Below are positions 28,307-37,316 of a DNA stretch of 64,000 bases, piece after piece. Both the position numbers and the translations under genes were made by a program. The stretch is from Rhizorhapis sp. SPR117 (GTDB taxonomy: Bacteria > Pseudomonadota > Alphaproteobacteria > Sphingomonadales > Sphingomonadaceae). Location of the stretch: NCBI RefSeq assembly GCF_021742065.1, contig NZ_JAKKIE010000002.1, forward strand, positions 1 to 64,000, in the 5' to 3' direction. Each line of letters opens with the position of its first letter. Within the stretch, counting starts at the first letter, position 1. The notes beneath the pieces were generated by a model. It did no database searches. It had not been told where the DNA came from and saw nothing but the letters and a program-made list of their open reading frames with translations.

Positions 28307-30231
28307 GCATAGGCCTTTCGGAACGCCGCCACCCAGGAGCGCCGCACACGCCCGACCAGCGCCAGCGCGCCACCTAAAGCGATCATGATGCCGCCTGCCC
28401 AGATCAGCACCACAAAGGGCTTCCACCAGATCCGCAATTGCCAGCGACCCGGGTCCACCTGCTCCCCCAGCACGACGTAAAGCTGCCCATCCCAGCGGGT
28501 GAGAATGGCCGACTCGTTCGTCGGCGTTGGTGGCGATGAGAAAAAGCGCGCCTGCGGCTTCATTTCGACCGGCCCGGCATTGCCGCGACTGGCCAGAAGC
28601 ACACCCTCCAGCGCCGTCCAATTAGGGCCTGCAATTGGCGAGACGCTGTCGAATTTTACTGTCCAGTCGGCAATCTGAACACTATCGCCGGGGCGAGCAG
28701 CGATCAGCTTTTCCTGATTGAACGCGCTTTCCGATGCCATGCCAGCCACACTGACCGCCGCGCCCAGATGCGCGATCACCATGCCATATGTGAACAGGGG
28801 CGTGCGGCGAAGGTTCCGCTTCCACAACGGCGCGACACTGGCGACACCAACACCAAAGGCTAACGTAAGGCCCAGCAGCGGCAAGATACCAATGCGTCCG
28901 GCGAACAGGATCAGGATCGCGGCCAGCGCGACGACCGTCACAATGACCGGAATAGCGAGCCGCTTGCCCACCACCATGATGCGGTCCTTTTGCCAGCGCG
29001 TTACGGGGCCAGCGGCCATGACGACCATCAGCATCAACGCCAATGGTCCCGCCGCGCTGTTGAAATAGGGCGGCCCGACCGACAATTTCTCGCCCGTCAC
29101 CGCCTCGACCGCCAGCGGATAAAGCGTACCGACCAGCACGACGCCCAAAATGGCGGAAAAGAGTAAATTATTGACGACCAGCGCGCCTTCACGGCTTACC
29201 GCTTCAAACTGTTTGCCTTCTCGCACCGAACCAATGCGCAAGGCGAACAATGCCAGTGCGCCGCCGATGTAAAGCGTGAGCAGTGCCAGGATGAAGCTGC
29301 CGCGTTCCGGATCGACGGCAAAGGCATGAACGCTGGTCAGGATGCCCGAACGGACCAGAAAAGTGCCGACCATCGACATCGAAAACGCCACCACCGCCAG
29401 CATGACTGTCCAGGCGCGCAAGCCATCGCGCGTCGCCAGTACCGTCACACTGTGCAGCAGCGCGGTTGCCGCCAGCCAGGGCATCAGTGAAGCATTTTCG
29501 ACCGGGTCCCAGAACCACCAGCCACCCCAGCCAAGCTCGTAATAGGCCCAGTAGCTGCCCGCCGTGATGCCCAATGTCAGGAATATCCATGCCGCCAGCA
29601 CCCATGGCCGCATCGCGCGGGCAAAGGCCGAATCGACATTGCGCGTTATCAGCGCGCCGACGGCAAAGGAAAAGGCCACGGAAAGCCCGACATAACCGAA
29701 ATATAACGTCGGTGGGTGAAAGGCGAGCCCCGGGTCCTGCAACAGCGGATTAAGCCCTTGCCCATCCTGCGCCGGCGGATTCAAACGCTCGAACGGGTTG
29801 GACGAAAACAGCAGAAAGGCATAAAAACCAAGGCTGATGACCGCCTGCGCGCCCAATGTCGCCATATGGGTATCGCGCCGCAAACTGCGTTCGAACAACG
29901 CCACCGCGCCGCCTGCCAAGCCCATGACCGTGACCCAAAGCAGCATCGATCCTTCGTGATTGCCCCATGTTCCGGCGATTTTATACAACATGGGTTTCAG
30001 CGAATGACTGTTCATCATCACCAGCTTGACCGACATGTCGGATCGCACGAACAGCATGATGAGCAAGGCAAAGGCGAGAGCGCAGAGCAGCCCCTGCACC
30101 ACCGCGACCGGGCGAACCGCAGACAGCAGTTCATCCTTGCGCGCCGAAACACCCGCCCAGACAAGGGCAAATTGCAATGCCGCCAGCGCGGCGGCCAGCC
30201 ACAATGCGGCAAGACCGGCTTCAGCGATCAT
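28303..30231 (-). CDS. ccmF: Heme lyase subunit CcmF
   Basis: A 642-residue polytopic protein of the heme-handling family. The tryptophan-rich WWD motif is in YYELGWGGWWFWDPVENASLMPW (quoted parts: GWGGWWFWDPVEN). Conserved histidines around the membrane segments fit the two heme sites. CcmF joins heme from CcmE to apocytochrome c. It overlaps ccmE and ccmG by 4 bases each. Confidence 0.97.
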   Translation of the reverse strand: MIAEAGLAALWLAAALAALQFALVWAGVSARKDELLSAVRPVAVVQGLLCALAFALLIMLFVRSDMSVKLVMMNSHSLKPMLYKIAGTWGNHEGSMLLWVTVMGLAGGAVALFERSLRRDTHMATLGAQAVISLGFYAFLLFSSNPFERLNPPAQDGQGLNPLLQDPGLAFHPPTLYFGYVGLSVAFSFAVGALITRNVDSAFARAMRPWVLAAWIFLTLGITAGSYWAYYELGWGGWWFWDPVENASLMPWLAATALLHSVTVLATRDGLRAWTVMLAVVAFSMSMVGTFLVRSGILTSVHAFAVDPERGSFILALLTLYIGGALALFALRIGSVREGKQFEAVSREGALVVNNLLFSAILGVVLVGTLYPLAVEAVTGEKLSVGPPYFNSAAGPLALMLMVVMAAGPVTRWQKDRIMVVGKRLAIPVIVTVVALAAILILFAGRIGILPLLGLTLAFGVGVASVAPLWKRNLRRTPLFTYGMVIAHLGAAVSVAGMASESAFNQEKLIAARPGDSVQIADWTVKFDSVSPIAGPNWTALEGVLLASRGNAGPVEMKPQARFFSSPPTPTNESAILTRWDGQLYVVLGEQVDPGRWQLRIWWKPFVVLIWAGGIMIALGGALALVGRVRRSWVAAFRKAYA

Positions 30232-30677
30232 TGTGTCACGGCCTCCACCTCATGCGTCGTTTCGTTATATTTCATGCCTTCCAGTTCACGCGGCATGTAC
30301 CGTTCGTCATGCTTGGCGAGCAAATTGGTCGCAACAAACACGCCTTTGGTATCGAACGCGCCCTCGGCAATCACGCCCGATCCCTCTTTGAACAGGTCCG
30401 GTGCAATGCCGTTGAACGTGGCGGGGACGGTCGCTTTGCCATCGGTCACGTCAAACCGGATCGTAACCCCATCGGCCAGACGTTTCAGGCTGCCCTCGAC
30501 GACCATGCCGCCCAGACGGACCGCCTTGCCCGGCTCGACACCCCTGGTCTTCACATCGTTGGGCGCGTAGAAATAGGCGGCTTCATCACGCAAGGCAGAC
30601 GCAGCGAGCAAACCCGCACCGACCAGCGCCGCCAGTGCCACAAGAACGAGGATCAATCGTTGATGCTTCGCCTTCAT
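30228..30677 (-). CDS. ccmE: Heme chaperone CcmE
   Basis: A 149-residue periplasmic heme chaperone. A single N-terminal anchor covers about 8-28. The heme-binding motif is LLAKHDERYMP, with the covalent heme histidine at 123 and the tyrosine at 127. ATG 30677 is chosen because GAGGAG lies 6 bases upstream. The gene sits between ccmD and ccmF. Confidence 0.95.
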   Translation of the reverse strand: MKAKHQRLILVLVALAALVGAGLLAASALRDEAAYFYAPNDVKTRGVEPGKAVRLGGMVVEGSLKRLADGVTIRFDVTDGKATVPATFNGIAPDLFKEGSGVIAEGAFDTKGVFVATNLLAKHDERYMPRELEGMKYNETTHEVEAVTQ

Positions 30678-30687
30678 TGCCATCTCC

Positions 30688-30819
30688 TCACCGTTCCCGC
30701 GTGAGTTCGGCCGCACGGCGTTCCGCACGACGCATCGAGACATAGGCCCACACGCACAGGCCAGCCGTCCCTGCAAAGGTCAATGCGTAGGCCGCAATAA
30801 TATATGGCCAGTGGTTCAT
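30688..30819 (-). CDS. ccmD: Heme exporter protein CcmD
   Basis: A 43-residue small membrane protein: one membrane helix (WPYIIAAYALTFAGTAGLCV) followed by a basic tail (SMRRAERRAAELTRER). This is the usual CcmD layout, needed to release holo-CcmE from CcmC. It lies between ccmC and ccmE, with GGGGGTAAG before its ATG. It is too short to stand out among open frames and is hidden in a longer frame. Confidence 0.88.
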   Translation of the reverse strand: MNHWPYIIAAYALTFAGTAGLCVWAYVSMRRAERRAAELTRER

Positions 30820-30824
30820 GTCGC

Positions 30825-31556
30825 TTACCCCCGCGCCAGCCTTTGCAGCCGCGCCTCCACCTTGGTTTGCGCCAGCAAAGCCCGCATCCGCATCAACACG
30901 ACAGCACCGAACAGAAAACTGAAGCCCAGAACCGTGAAACCGAGCGGCCACAGCATTGAGCTGTCGATGGTCGAGCCCTTCAAGGTAATACTGGGTCCTT
31001 GATGCAGGCTGTTCCACCACACCACCGAGCGGTTGATGATCGGCAGGTTGATCGCCCCGACCAGGCCGAAAACAGCGGTCACCCGGCTGACGCCGCCGCG
31101 CCCGCCCGCGTCGTTGGCGCTGCTCGCATTGGCAAGCGCGATATAGCCCAGATAAAGAAACAGCAACACCAGCATGCTGGTCATCCGCCCGTCCCATTCC
31201 CACCATGTGCCCCAGGTTGGACGCCCCCATATCGATCCGGTGACAAGGCAGATGGCAGTAAATACCGCGCCCGGCACCGCAATGGCCCGCGCGGCGATTC
31301 CCGCCAGTGGATGCCGCCAGACGATCTGCATCAGGCTGGCAATGGCAAGGCCTGCCCAACCGCCCATGCCCAGCCATGCGGCGGGGACGTGAATATAAAG
31401 AATTCTCACGCTCTCGCCCTGTAAATAGTCGGCTGGCGTATAGAAAAGGCCTGCTCCCATGCCGATCAGGAGCAACAGCAAGCCGCCCCAGAAAAACCAG
31501 GGGGTCAATGGCCGGGCAATCGACAAAAACCGGGTAGGATTGGCAAAAACGTGCAT
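30825..31556 (-). CDS. ccmC: Heme transporter/handling protein CcmC
   Basis: A 243-residue protein with six membrane segments. The tryptophan-rich heme motif reads WGTWWEWDGRMTS near residue 125. CcmC loads heme onto CcmE. ATG 31556 is preferred (AAAGAG 9 bases upstream); 31565 is too close to it. It is the first ccm gene here; no ccmA or ccmB lies beside it. Confidence 0.95.
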   Translation of the reverse strand: MHVFANPTRFLSIARPLTPWFFWGGLLLLLIGMGAGLFYTPADYLQGESVRILYIHVPAAWLGMGGWAGLAIASLMQIVWRHPLAGIAARAIAVPGAVFTAICLVTGSIWGRPTWGTWWEWDGRMTSMLVLLFLYLGYIALANASSANDAGGRGGVSRVTAVFGLVGAINLPIINRSVVWWNSLHQGPSITLKGSTIDSSMLWPLGFTVLGFSFLFGAVVLMRMRALLAQTKVEARLQRLARG

Positions 31557-31641
31557 GTTCGGCATGCTCTTTAGCGATGCGTTCGCCGCAAAGCCAGTGG
31601 ACTTTACCGCAATCCGGATCGACGTACAGAAAACGCCTCTC

Positions 31642-31670
31642 TTGCACCTTGATCCCAAATCCCCCATATG
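31642..31670 (+). promoter_or_regulatory. Promoter of the SRP RNA gene
   Basis: TTGCAC (31642-31647) and CATATG (31665-31670) are 17 bases apart, and the RNA starts about 7 bases later. Confidence 0.65.
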
Positions 31671-31676
31671 GCCCGC

Positions 31677-31765
31677 GGGAGTCGGGCGGACGCGGTACTC
31701 GCCAACCTGGTCAGGTCCTGACGGAAGCAGCCACAACGAATTCGCCGCGGGTCGTTCCGGCTCCT
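31677..31765 (+). ncRNA. ffs: Signal recognition particle RNA, small 4.5S type
   Basis: The conserved tip of SRP RNA is clear: CTGGTCAGGTCCTGACGGAA followed by GCAG. The arms pair as a long hairpin (GGGAGTCGG... with ...CCGGCTCC). With Ffh it targets nascent membrane proteins. It lies just before dnaX and ybaB, as in many bacteria. Ends are set by the outer base pairs. Confidence 0.9.
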
Positions 31766-31789
31766 ACCTCCCCCACAGGTACCCCACTT

Positions 31790-31912
31790 AGCCCGCTCCA
31801 GTGGGAGAGGATAGGAAGGCTTGGCAGCTCGCTGCCTAGCCGCACTTGGTGTGGGGTTCCGCCCGACTGGCAGGTGAGATCCCCTCTCCAAAAGGAGAGG
31901 GCAGGAAAGGTG
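31790..31912. repeat. Dispersed GC-rich palindromic repeat before dnaX
   Basis: GTGGGAGAGGATAGGAAGGC and, later, CCCCTCTCCAAAAGGAGAGG frame GCAGCTCGCTGC and a GTGTGGGG stretch. The left part resembles 17797-17830 between ilvN and ilvC. It separates the SRP RNA from dnaX. Confidence 0.5.
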
Positions 31913-31957
31913 CCGCAACCCTTCGACAAGCTGCCATCGAATAGATACAACCGCACC

Positions 31958-33640
31958 ATGACCGATTCCCCTCAGCCCTATCGCGTGCTCGCGCGCAAAT
32001 ACCGGCCGCAGAACTTTTCGCAGCTGATCGGGCAGGATGCGATGGTGCAGACGCTGGGCAATGCGATCAAACGCGACCGTCTGGCCCATGCTTTTCTGAT
32101 GACGGGCGTGCGCGGTGTCGGCAAGACATCGACCGCTCGCCTGATCGCGAAGGCGCTGAATTGCGTGGGACCGGATGGAACCGGCGGGCCGACGATCGAC
32201 CCTTGCGGCGTATGCGAACCGTGCAAGGCGATTGCCGAGGGCCGGCATATCGACGTAATCGAAATGGATGCCGCCTCCAACACCGGCGTCGATGACGTCC
32301 GCGAAATCATTGAGGCGGTGCGCTATTCGGCGGTGTCGGCGCGCTACAAGGTCTACATCATCGACGAAGTTCACATGCTGACCAAGAATGCTTTCAATGC
32401 ATTGTTGAAAACGCTGGAAGAACCACCCCCGCATATCAAATTCCTGTTCGCCACCACCGAAGTGAACAAGGTGCCGGTAACGGTGCTTTCCCGCTGCCAG
32501 CGATTCGATCTGCGGCGCATCCCGGCTGAAAAGCTGGCCGCGCATTTTGCAGATGTCGCTGGTCAGGAAGGCATCACGGCAGAAGAAGAAGCGCTGACGT
32601 TGATCGCGCTGGCCGCCGAAGGATCGGTGCGCGACGGCCTTTCGATCCTCGATCAGGCCATCGCCCATGCAGATATGGAGGGCGATTCCAGCGTGACGGC
32701 GGCGCAGGTGCGCGACATGCTCGGCTTGTCCGACAGGGGCGCGGTACGGCGGCTGTTCGGACAAATATTGGAAGGCAATGCCTCCCAATTGCTCGCCTCC
32801 GTCCATGAACAGCATATGCTGGGCGTCGAACCGCTGGCGCTGATGCGGGGGCTGTTGGAAGTATGTCACGCCGTTACCGTGGCCAAGGTTGGGCGCGGGG
32901 GCGATGATCCAATGAAATCGGCCGAAGAACGCACCATACTGGCCGATTGGGCCAGTCAGATGGGTTTTGCTTCGCTGCATCGGCTTTGGCAGCTTCTGCT
33001 CAAGGGTCATGACGAAGTGGCCAACGCCGCCATGCCTATAGAAGCTTGCGAAATGGCGCTGCTGCGTACCGTTCACGCCGCCAGCCTTCCCGACCCCGGC
33101 GAACTGGCACGCTTGCTGAAGGAAGGAGGCAACCTGCCCATCCAGTCTGCAGGAAAGCCTTCGGAAAGCGCAGCCCCCTTTGCCGAACCCTCGCTGCCAC
33201 TGGCGCAGGCAACGCCATCGCCGCAAAGCAATGCGTCGGAAAGCAGCGCGCCGCAAAGCAGCGCACCGGAAAGCTTCCGCGCCCTGATCGACATGCTATG
33301 GGACAGGGGCAAGCCGCATCTGGCGCAACAGATGCATGATTATATCGGCCTTGTGCGCTATGCTCCGCCCGAATTGGTGATCCGCCCCGTGCAGCCCTTG
33401 TCTGCCGAATTCAACCGGGATACGGCGAACGTGCTCAAGAGTTTGACCGGCATGAACTGGCGGGTCGTGACGGGTGATGGCCCTGCTGAACCCAGCCTGC
33501 TGGAACAGGAACAGGCGGCAGAAGTCCAGACGCGGCAGGAAATTCTGGATACCCCGGTCGTGAAAGCGGCCATGGCGGCCTTCCCGGACGCGGAATTGCT
33601 GCCGATCGATGAAAAAGACGAATGGAGTGCGACAGCATGA
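31958..33640 (+). CDS. dnaX: DNA polymerase III subunit gamma/tau
   Basis: A 560-residue clamp-loader ATPase. Walker A is GVRGVGKTSTAR (near 48); a zinc-binding set of cysteines follows (CGVCEPCKA). Walker B/DExH-like IIDEVHML and the SRC-type TVLSRCQRFDLRR sensor follow. A Ser/Ala/Pro/Gln-rich linker (near 410-435) leads to the C-terminal tau part. ATG 31958 is the first start that keeps the conserved YRVLARKYRPQ near the N-terminus; the longer frame runs over the SRP RNA and a repeat. No slippery A-run for a short gamma form was seen. Confidence 0.96.
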   Translation: MTDSPQPYRVLARKYRPQNFSQLIGQDAMVQTLGNAIKRDRLAHAFLMTGVRGVGKTSTARLIAKALNCVGPDGTGGPTIDPCGVCEPCKAIAEGRHIDVIEMDAASNTGVDDVREIIEAVRYSAVSARYKVYIIDEVHMLTKNAFNALLKTLEEPPPHIKFLFATTEVNKVPVTVLSRCQRFDLRRIPAEKLAAHFADVAGQEGITAEEEALTLIALAAEGSVRDGLSILDQAIAHADMEGDSSVTAAQVRDMLGLSDRGAVRRLFGQILEGNASQLLASVHEQHMLGVEPLALMRGLLEVCHAVTVAKVGRGGDDPMKSAEERTILADWASQMGFASLHRLWQLLLKGHDEVANAAMPIEACEMALLRTVHAASLPDPGELARLLKEGGNLPIQSAGKPSESAAPFAEPSLPLAQATPSPQSNASESSAPQSSAPESFRALIDMLWDRGKPHLAQQMHDYIGLVRYAPPELVIRPVQPLSAEFNRDTANVLKSLTGMNWRVVTGDGPAEPSLLEQEQAAEVQTRQEILDTPVVKAAMAAFPDAELLPIDEKDEWSATA

Positions 33641-33960
33641 AGGATCTCGACGAAATTCTGGGTATGGCGAAAAATGTCCAGGCCGAACTTGAAAAGGCGC
33701 AGGCCAATCTGGACAAGATGGAGGTTGAGGGCGTGTCGGGCGGCGGCCTCGTCCGCGTGCGTGCGACGGCCAAGGGCAGCATCACCGGCGTAGCCATTGA
33801 CGACAGCTTGATGCAACCTTCCGAAAAGCAGATGCTTGAAGATCTGGTCGCAGCCGCCTTCAACGATGCGCGGACAAAGGCGGATCAGGTCAGCCAGCAG
33901 GAAATGAGCAAAATGACGTCGGGCATCCCCCTGCCGCCTGGTTTCAAGCTACCCTTTTGA
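33637..33960 (+). CDS. YbaB/EbfC nucleoid-associated protein
   Basis: A 107-residue DNA-binding protein: a long helix (MAKNVQAELEKAQANLDKMEVEG), a beta sheet (GLVRVRATAKGSITGVAIDDSL) and a C-terminal helix. It is coupled to dnaX by ATGA, the usual dnaX-ybaB order. recR, which often comes next, is instead at 56134-56730. Confidence 0.95.
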   Translation: MKDLDEILGMAKNVQAELEKAQANLDKMEVEGVSGGGLVRVRATAKGSITGVAIDDSLMQPSEKQMLEDLVAAAFNDARTKADQVSQQEMSKMTSGIPLPPGFKLPF

Positions 33961-34086
33961 ACGCCATGGCCCACCGGGGTGCGATGATTGCTTCGCCAGC
34001 AAGCGACCAGCTATTATTGATATGTTCAAGGTCTATCCCATATTGAACAAAATACGGATGCATGCTGCATCCTTTCCGGAGTATCT

Positions 34087-36483
34087 ATGACCCAATCCTA
34101 CCCCTTGTTGCCGCTACGCGACATTGTTGTTTTCCCGCAGATGATCGTTCCCCTCTTTGTCGGTCGCGACAAGAGCGTCGTCGCGCTGGAAAAGGCGATG
34201 GAAGCCGACAAGGATATTTTCCTGGTTGCGCAACTTGATCCGGCTGAGGACGATCCCGATCGGGATGCACTCTATGATCTGGGCGTTGTCGCCACGGTGC
34301 TGCAACTGTTGAAGCTGCCCGATGGCACCGTGCGCGTGCTGGTCGAGGGCAAGCAGCGTGCGAGCCTTGAAAAACTGACGGTGGAAGAGGGCTATGTCGT
34401 TGCCGACGTGACCCTGATGGAAGAAAAGACCGCAGAAGGTCCGGAAGCCACCGCGCTGATGCGCTCGGTCATCGAACAGTTTGAAAATTATGCAAAGCTC
34501 AACAAGAAGCTGCCCGCCGAAACGCCGGTGCAGTTGAGCGAAATCGACGATCCCGCCCGCCTGGCCGATGCGGTTGCCGCCAACATCAATGTGAAAGTTG
34601 CCGACAAGCAGTCGCTGCTGATGGAGGCCGATCCGGTCAAGCGGCTCGAAATGATCTTCGCCTTCATGGAGGGCGAACTGGGTGTATTGCAGGTTGAGCG
34701 CAAGATTCGCGGCCGCGTGAAGCGCCAGATGGAAAAGACCCAGCGCGAATATTACCTCAATGAACAGCTCAAGGCTATTCAGCGCGAACTAGGGAACGAG
34801 GGCGAGGAAGGCGGCGATGAACTTGCCGAACTGACCACGAAAATCGCCAAGCTGAAACTCAGCAAGGAAGCCCGCGCCAAGGCGACAGCGGAGCTGAAAA
34901 AGCTGAAATCCATGCAGCCCATGTCGGCCGAAGCAACTGTCGTGCGTAACTATCTCGACGTGCTGCTTGGCCTCCCCTGGGGCCGCAAGTCAAAGCTCAA
35001 GAAAGATCTGAAGGTCGCGCAGGAAGTGCTCGACGCAGATCATTTCGCGCTGGAAAAGGTCAAAGACCGGATCATCGAATATCTGGCGGTGCAAGCGCGC
35101 ACCAACAAGCTGAAGGGGCCGATCCTGTGCCTTGTCGGCCCTCCCGGCGTTGGCAAGACCTCGCTAGGCCGTTCGATTGCGCGCGCAACCGGACGCGAAT
35201 TCGTGCGTCAATCGCTTGGCGGTGTGCGCGACGAAGCGGAAATCAGGGGACACCGGCGTACCTATATCGGGTCGCTGCCCGGCAAGATCGTCACCAATCT
35301 GAAAAAGGCCGGGACGTCCAACCCGCTGTTCCTGCTCGATGAAATCGACAAGCTGGGCCAGGATTTCCGGGGCGATCCCGCGTCCGCGCTTCTTGAAGTG
35401 CTGGACCCTGAACAGAATAACAAGTTCCAGGACCATTATCTGGAAATCGACATAGATCTGTCTGACGTCATGTTCGTGACGACGGCCAATTCGCTCAATC
35501 TGCCGCAGGCGCTGCTCGATCGCATGGAGATCATCCGCCTCGAAGGCTATACCGAGGATGAAAAGGTCCAGATCGCCGAACGTCACCTGCTGCCCAAGCA
35601 GATCGAAATGCACGGCCTGAAGGACAAGGAATTCGCGGTCACCGAAGACGCCGTACGCGACCTTATCCGCTATTATACGCGCGAAGCCGGCGTCCGCACG
35701 CTGGAACGCGAACTGGCGCGTCTGGCACGCAAGGCCCTGCGCAAGATTTTGGAAGGCGAAATCAAGACGGCGACCATCACGCCGGAAAACCTCGCCTCCT
35801 ATGCGGGCGTGCGCAAATTCCGGCATGGAGTGGGCGAAGAAGAAAATCAGATCGGCGCCGTAACCGGCCTTGCCTGGACCGAAGTCGGCGGCGAATTGCT
35901 GACCATCGAGTCGGTCACTGTACCGGGCAAGGGTCAGATCAGGACCACCGGCAAACTGGGTGATGTCATGACCGAGTCGATTCAGGCCGCTTTCTCCTAT
36001 GTGAAGGCGCGCTCGCCCGGCTATGGTATCAAACCGAGCATTTATAATCGCAAGGACATCCACATCCATCTGCCCGAAGGCGCCGTGCCAAAGGATGGTC
36101 CATCGGCGGGTGTCGGCATGGTGACGTCGATCGTTTCCACGCTGACTGGCATTCCGGTGCGCAAGGATGTGGCGATGACCGGCGAAGTGACGCTGCGCGG
36201 ACGGGTGCTGCCTATTGGCGGCCTGAAGGAAAAGCTGCTCGCGGCACTTCGCGGCGGCATCAAGACCGTGCTGATCCCGCAGGAAAATGAAAAGGATCTC
36301 GCCGAGATTCCCTCCAATGTGAAAGAAGGGCTGGAAATCATCCCCGTCTCCCATGTCGATGAGGTGCTTGCCCGGGCGCTGACCACCCCATTAAGCCCTA
36401 TCGACTGGACTGAAGCGGACGATCTGGCGGCCCAGCCGGGGGCCTCTGTTCATGGCGAATCCGATGCTGCAGTGCGGCATTAA
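34087..36483 (+). CDS. lon: ATP-dependent protease Lon
   Basis: A 798-residue soluble AAA+ protease. The N-terminal substrate domain is about 1-200 and a coiled coil 200-300. Walker A is GPPGVGKTSLGR near 350. The C-terminal protease domain carries the catalytic serine in KDGPSAGVGM and the lysine in LKEKLLAALRGG. It degrades misfolded and regulatory proteins; in Caulobacter it degrades CcrM and DnaA, which is notable as ccrM is in this window. The 126-base gap before it shows no clear heat-shock promoter. Confidence 0.98.
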   Translation: MTQSYPLLPLRDIVVFPQMIVPLFVGRDKSVVALEKAMEADKDIFLVAQLDPAEDDPDRDALYDLGVVATVLQLLKLPDGTVRVLVEGKQRASLEKLTVEEGYVVADVTLMEEKTAEGPEATALMRSVIEQFENYAKLNKKLPAETPVQLSEIDDPARLADAVAANINVKVADKQSLLMEADPVKRLEMIFAFMEGELGVLQVERKIRGRVKRQMEKTQREYYLNEQLKAIQRELGNEGEEGGDELAELTTKIAKLKLSKEARAKATAELKKLKSMQPMSAEATVVRNYLDVLLGLPWGRKSKLKKDLKVAQEVLDADHFALEKVKDRIIEYLAVQARTNKLKGPILCLVGPPGVGKTSLGRSIARATGREFVRQSLGGVRDEAEIRGHRRTYIGSLPGKIVTNLKKAGTSNPLFLLDEIDKLGQDFRGDPASALLEVLDPEQNNKFQDHYLEIDIDLSDVMFVTTANSLNLPQALLDRMEIIRLEGYTEDEKVQIAERHLLPKQIEMHGLKDKEFAVTEDAVRDLIRYYTREAGVRTLERELARLARKALRKILEGEIKTATITPENLASYAGVRKFRHGVGEEENQIGAVTGLAWTEVGGELLTIESVTVPGKGQIRTTGKLGDVMTESIQAAFSYVKARSPGYGIKPSIYNRKDIHIHLPEGAVPKDGPSAGVGMVTSIVSTLTGIPVRKDVAMTGEVTLRGRVLPIGGLKEKLLAALRGGIKTVLIPQENEKDLAEIPSNVKEGLEIIPVSHVDEVLARALTTPLSPIDWTEADDLAAQPGASVHGESDAAVRH

Positions 36484-36557
36484 TGGCCAATTTATACAAT
36501 TTTCGTTTCGTTAAGCATTAGATCGCGCTTTTTGGCTGTTTTTTCGTCGCTTTCCCT

Positions 36558-36587
36558 TTGACAGACGCCAATTGATTCGCCTTTATG
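36558..36587 (+). promoter_or_regulatory. Candidate promoter of the HU gene
   Basis: A perfect TTGACA (36558-36563) is followed after 17-18 bases by CTTTATG (36581-36587), about 55 bases before the HU ATG. Confidence 0.5.
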
Positions 36588-36642
36588 TGCGCCCTAACGC
36601 CGCGATTCCTATCAACATTGAAAACAAGGGGGTTCCCAAGGC

Positions 36643-36915
36643 ATGAACAAGCAAGATCTCATCGGTGCAGTTGCTGACAGCAGCGGTCTGACCAAAAGCG
36701 ATGCAAGCAAAGCAGTAGAAGGTGTATTTGAAGCCATTACCGGTTCTCTGAAAAAAGGCGACGAAGTCCGCTTGGTCGGCTTCGGGACGTTTTCGGTCAC
36801 AAAGCGCAAGGCTTCGACAGGCCGCAATCCGCGCACTGGCGAACCGATGACGATCAAGGCGTCGTCACAGCCCAAGTTCAAGGCCGGCAAGGGCCTGAAA
36901 GACTCGGTTAACTGA
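36643..36915 (+). CDS. hupB: HU-family DNA-binding protein
   Basis: A 90-residue histone-like protein. MNKQDLIGAVADSSGLTKSD starts the helical part. The signature GFGTFSVTKRKASTGRNPRTGEP forms the DNA-binding arm (quoted parts: GFGTFSV and GRNPRTGEP). HU bends and compacts DNA. It lies downstream of lon, as hupB does in many proteobacteria. It has its own promoter candidate and terminator. Confidence 0.96.
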   Translation: MNKQDLIGAVADSSGLTKSDASKAVEGVFEAITGSLKKGDEVRLVGFGTFSVTKRKASTGRNPRTGEPMTIKASSQPKFKAGKGLKDSVN

Positions 36916-36922
36916 TCATATC

Positions 36923-36950
36923 GGCGCCTCCATCCGGGGGGCGCCTTTTT
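36923..36950 (+). terminator. Intrinsic terminator of the HU gene
   Basis: GGCGCC - TCCATCCGGG - GGCGCC followed by TTTTT, 8 bases after the HU stop. Confidence 0.85.
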
Positions 36951-37026
36951 CCATGGCTTCGCGGCCATCGTGGATTTCAGTTCGACTGTTTGCTGCAGAG
37001 CGAATCAAGAATTTTCTTCGCGAAAC

Positions 37027-37055
37027 AAAAAGGCGTCGGCAATCGGCGCCTTTTT
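37027..37055. terminator. Second, bidirectional terminator hairpin
   Basis: AAAAAGGCG and CGCCTTTTT flank TCGGCAATCGG. A-run and T-run on either side allow function on both strands, between HU and tRNA-His. Confidence 0.6.
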
Positions 37056-37091
37056 GCTGCATCTCTTTTTTCCGCGATACGCATACAGCGC

Positions 37092-37120
37092 TTGACGCTG
37101 GAGGGCTACGGACATTATGT
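37092..37120 (+). promoter_or_regulatory. Promoter of tRNA-His
   Basis: TTGACG (37092-37097) and TTATGT (37115-37120) are 17 bases apart, about 30 bases before the tRNA. Confidence 0.55.
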
Positions 37121-37149
37121 GCCTGCTCCGCGTGCTTTTGCATGCCATG

Positions 37150-37226
37150 GCGATCGTAGCTCAGTTGGTTAGAGCGCTGGTTTGTGGTACCAGAGGTCGG
37201 GGGTTCAAGACCCCTCGGTCGCCCCA
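37150..37226 (+). tRNA. tRNA-His (GTG)
   Basis: A full cloverleaf: acceptor GCGATCG pairs with CGGTCGC; the anticodon stem CTGGT/ACCAG surrounds TTGTGGT with anticodon GTG. The T-arm is GGGGG-TTCAAGA-CCCC(T). CCA is encoded. The G at 37149 can serve as the histidine identity base G-1 opposite C73. Confidence 0.97.
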
Positions 37227-37316
37227 TTTTCTCTTCGCCGCAGATTCAGGCTGGCAATTTTCACGGCAGAAGATTATTACTGCGCCTTGTAATTATATTA
37301 CGAGAGACATGCCATC

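Noticed and set aside
28307..28621. Upstream extension of ccmG
   Set aside because: It lies inside ccmF in another frame and removes the N-terminal membrane anchor from the protein start.
30820..31647. Long minus-strand frame continuing upstream of ccmD
   Set aside because: Shadow of ccmC in another frame; only the last 43 codons (ccmD) are real.
31577..31957. Upstream extension of dnaX
   Set aside because: It runs through the SRP RNA and a palindromic repeat; the family N-terminus starts at 31958.
31958..33640. Programmed frameshift for a short DnaX form
   Set aside because: No A-run plus hairpin of the E. coli kind was found.
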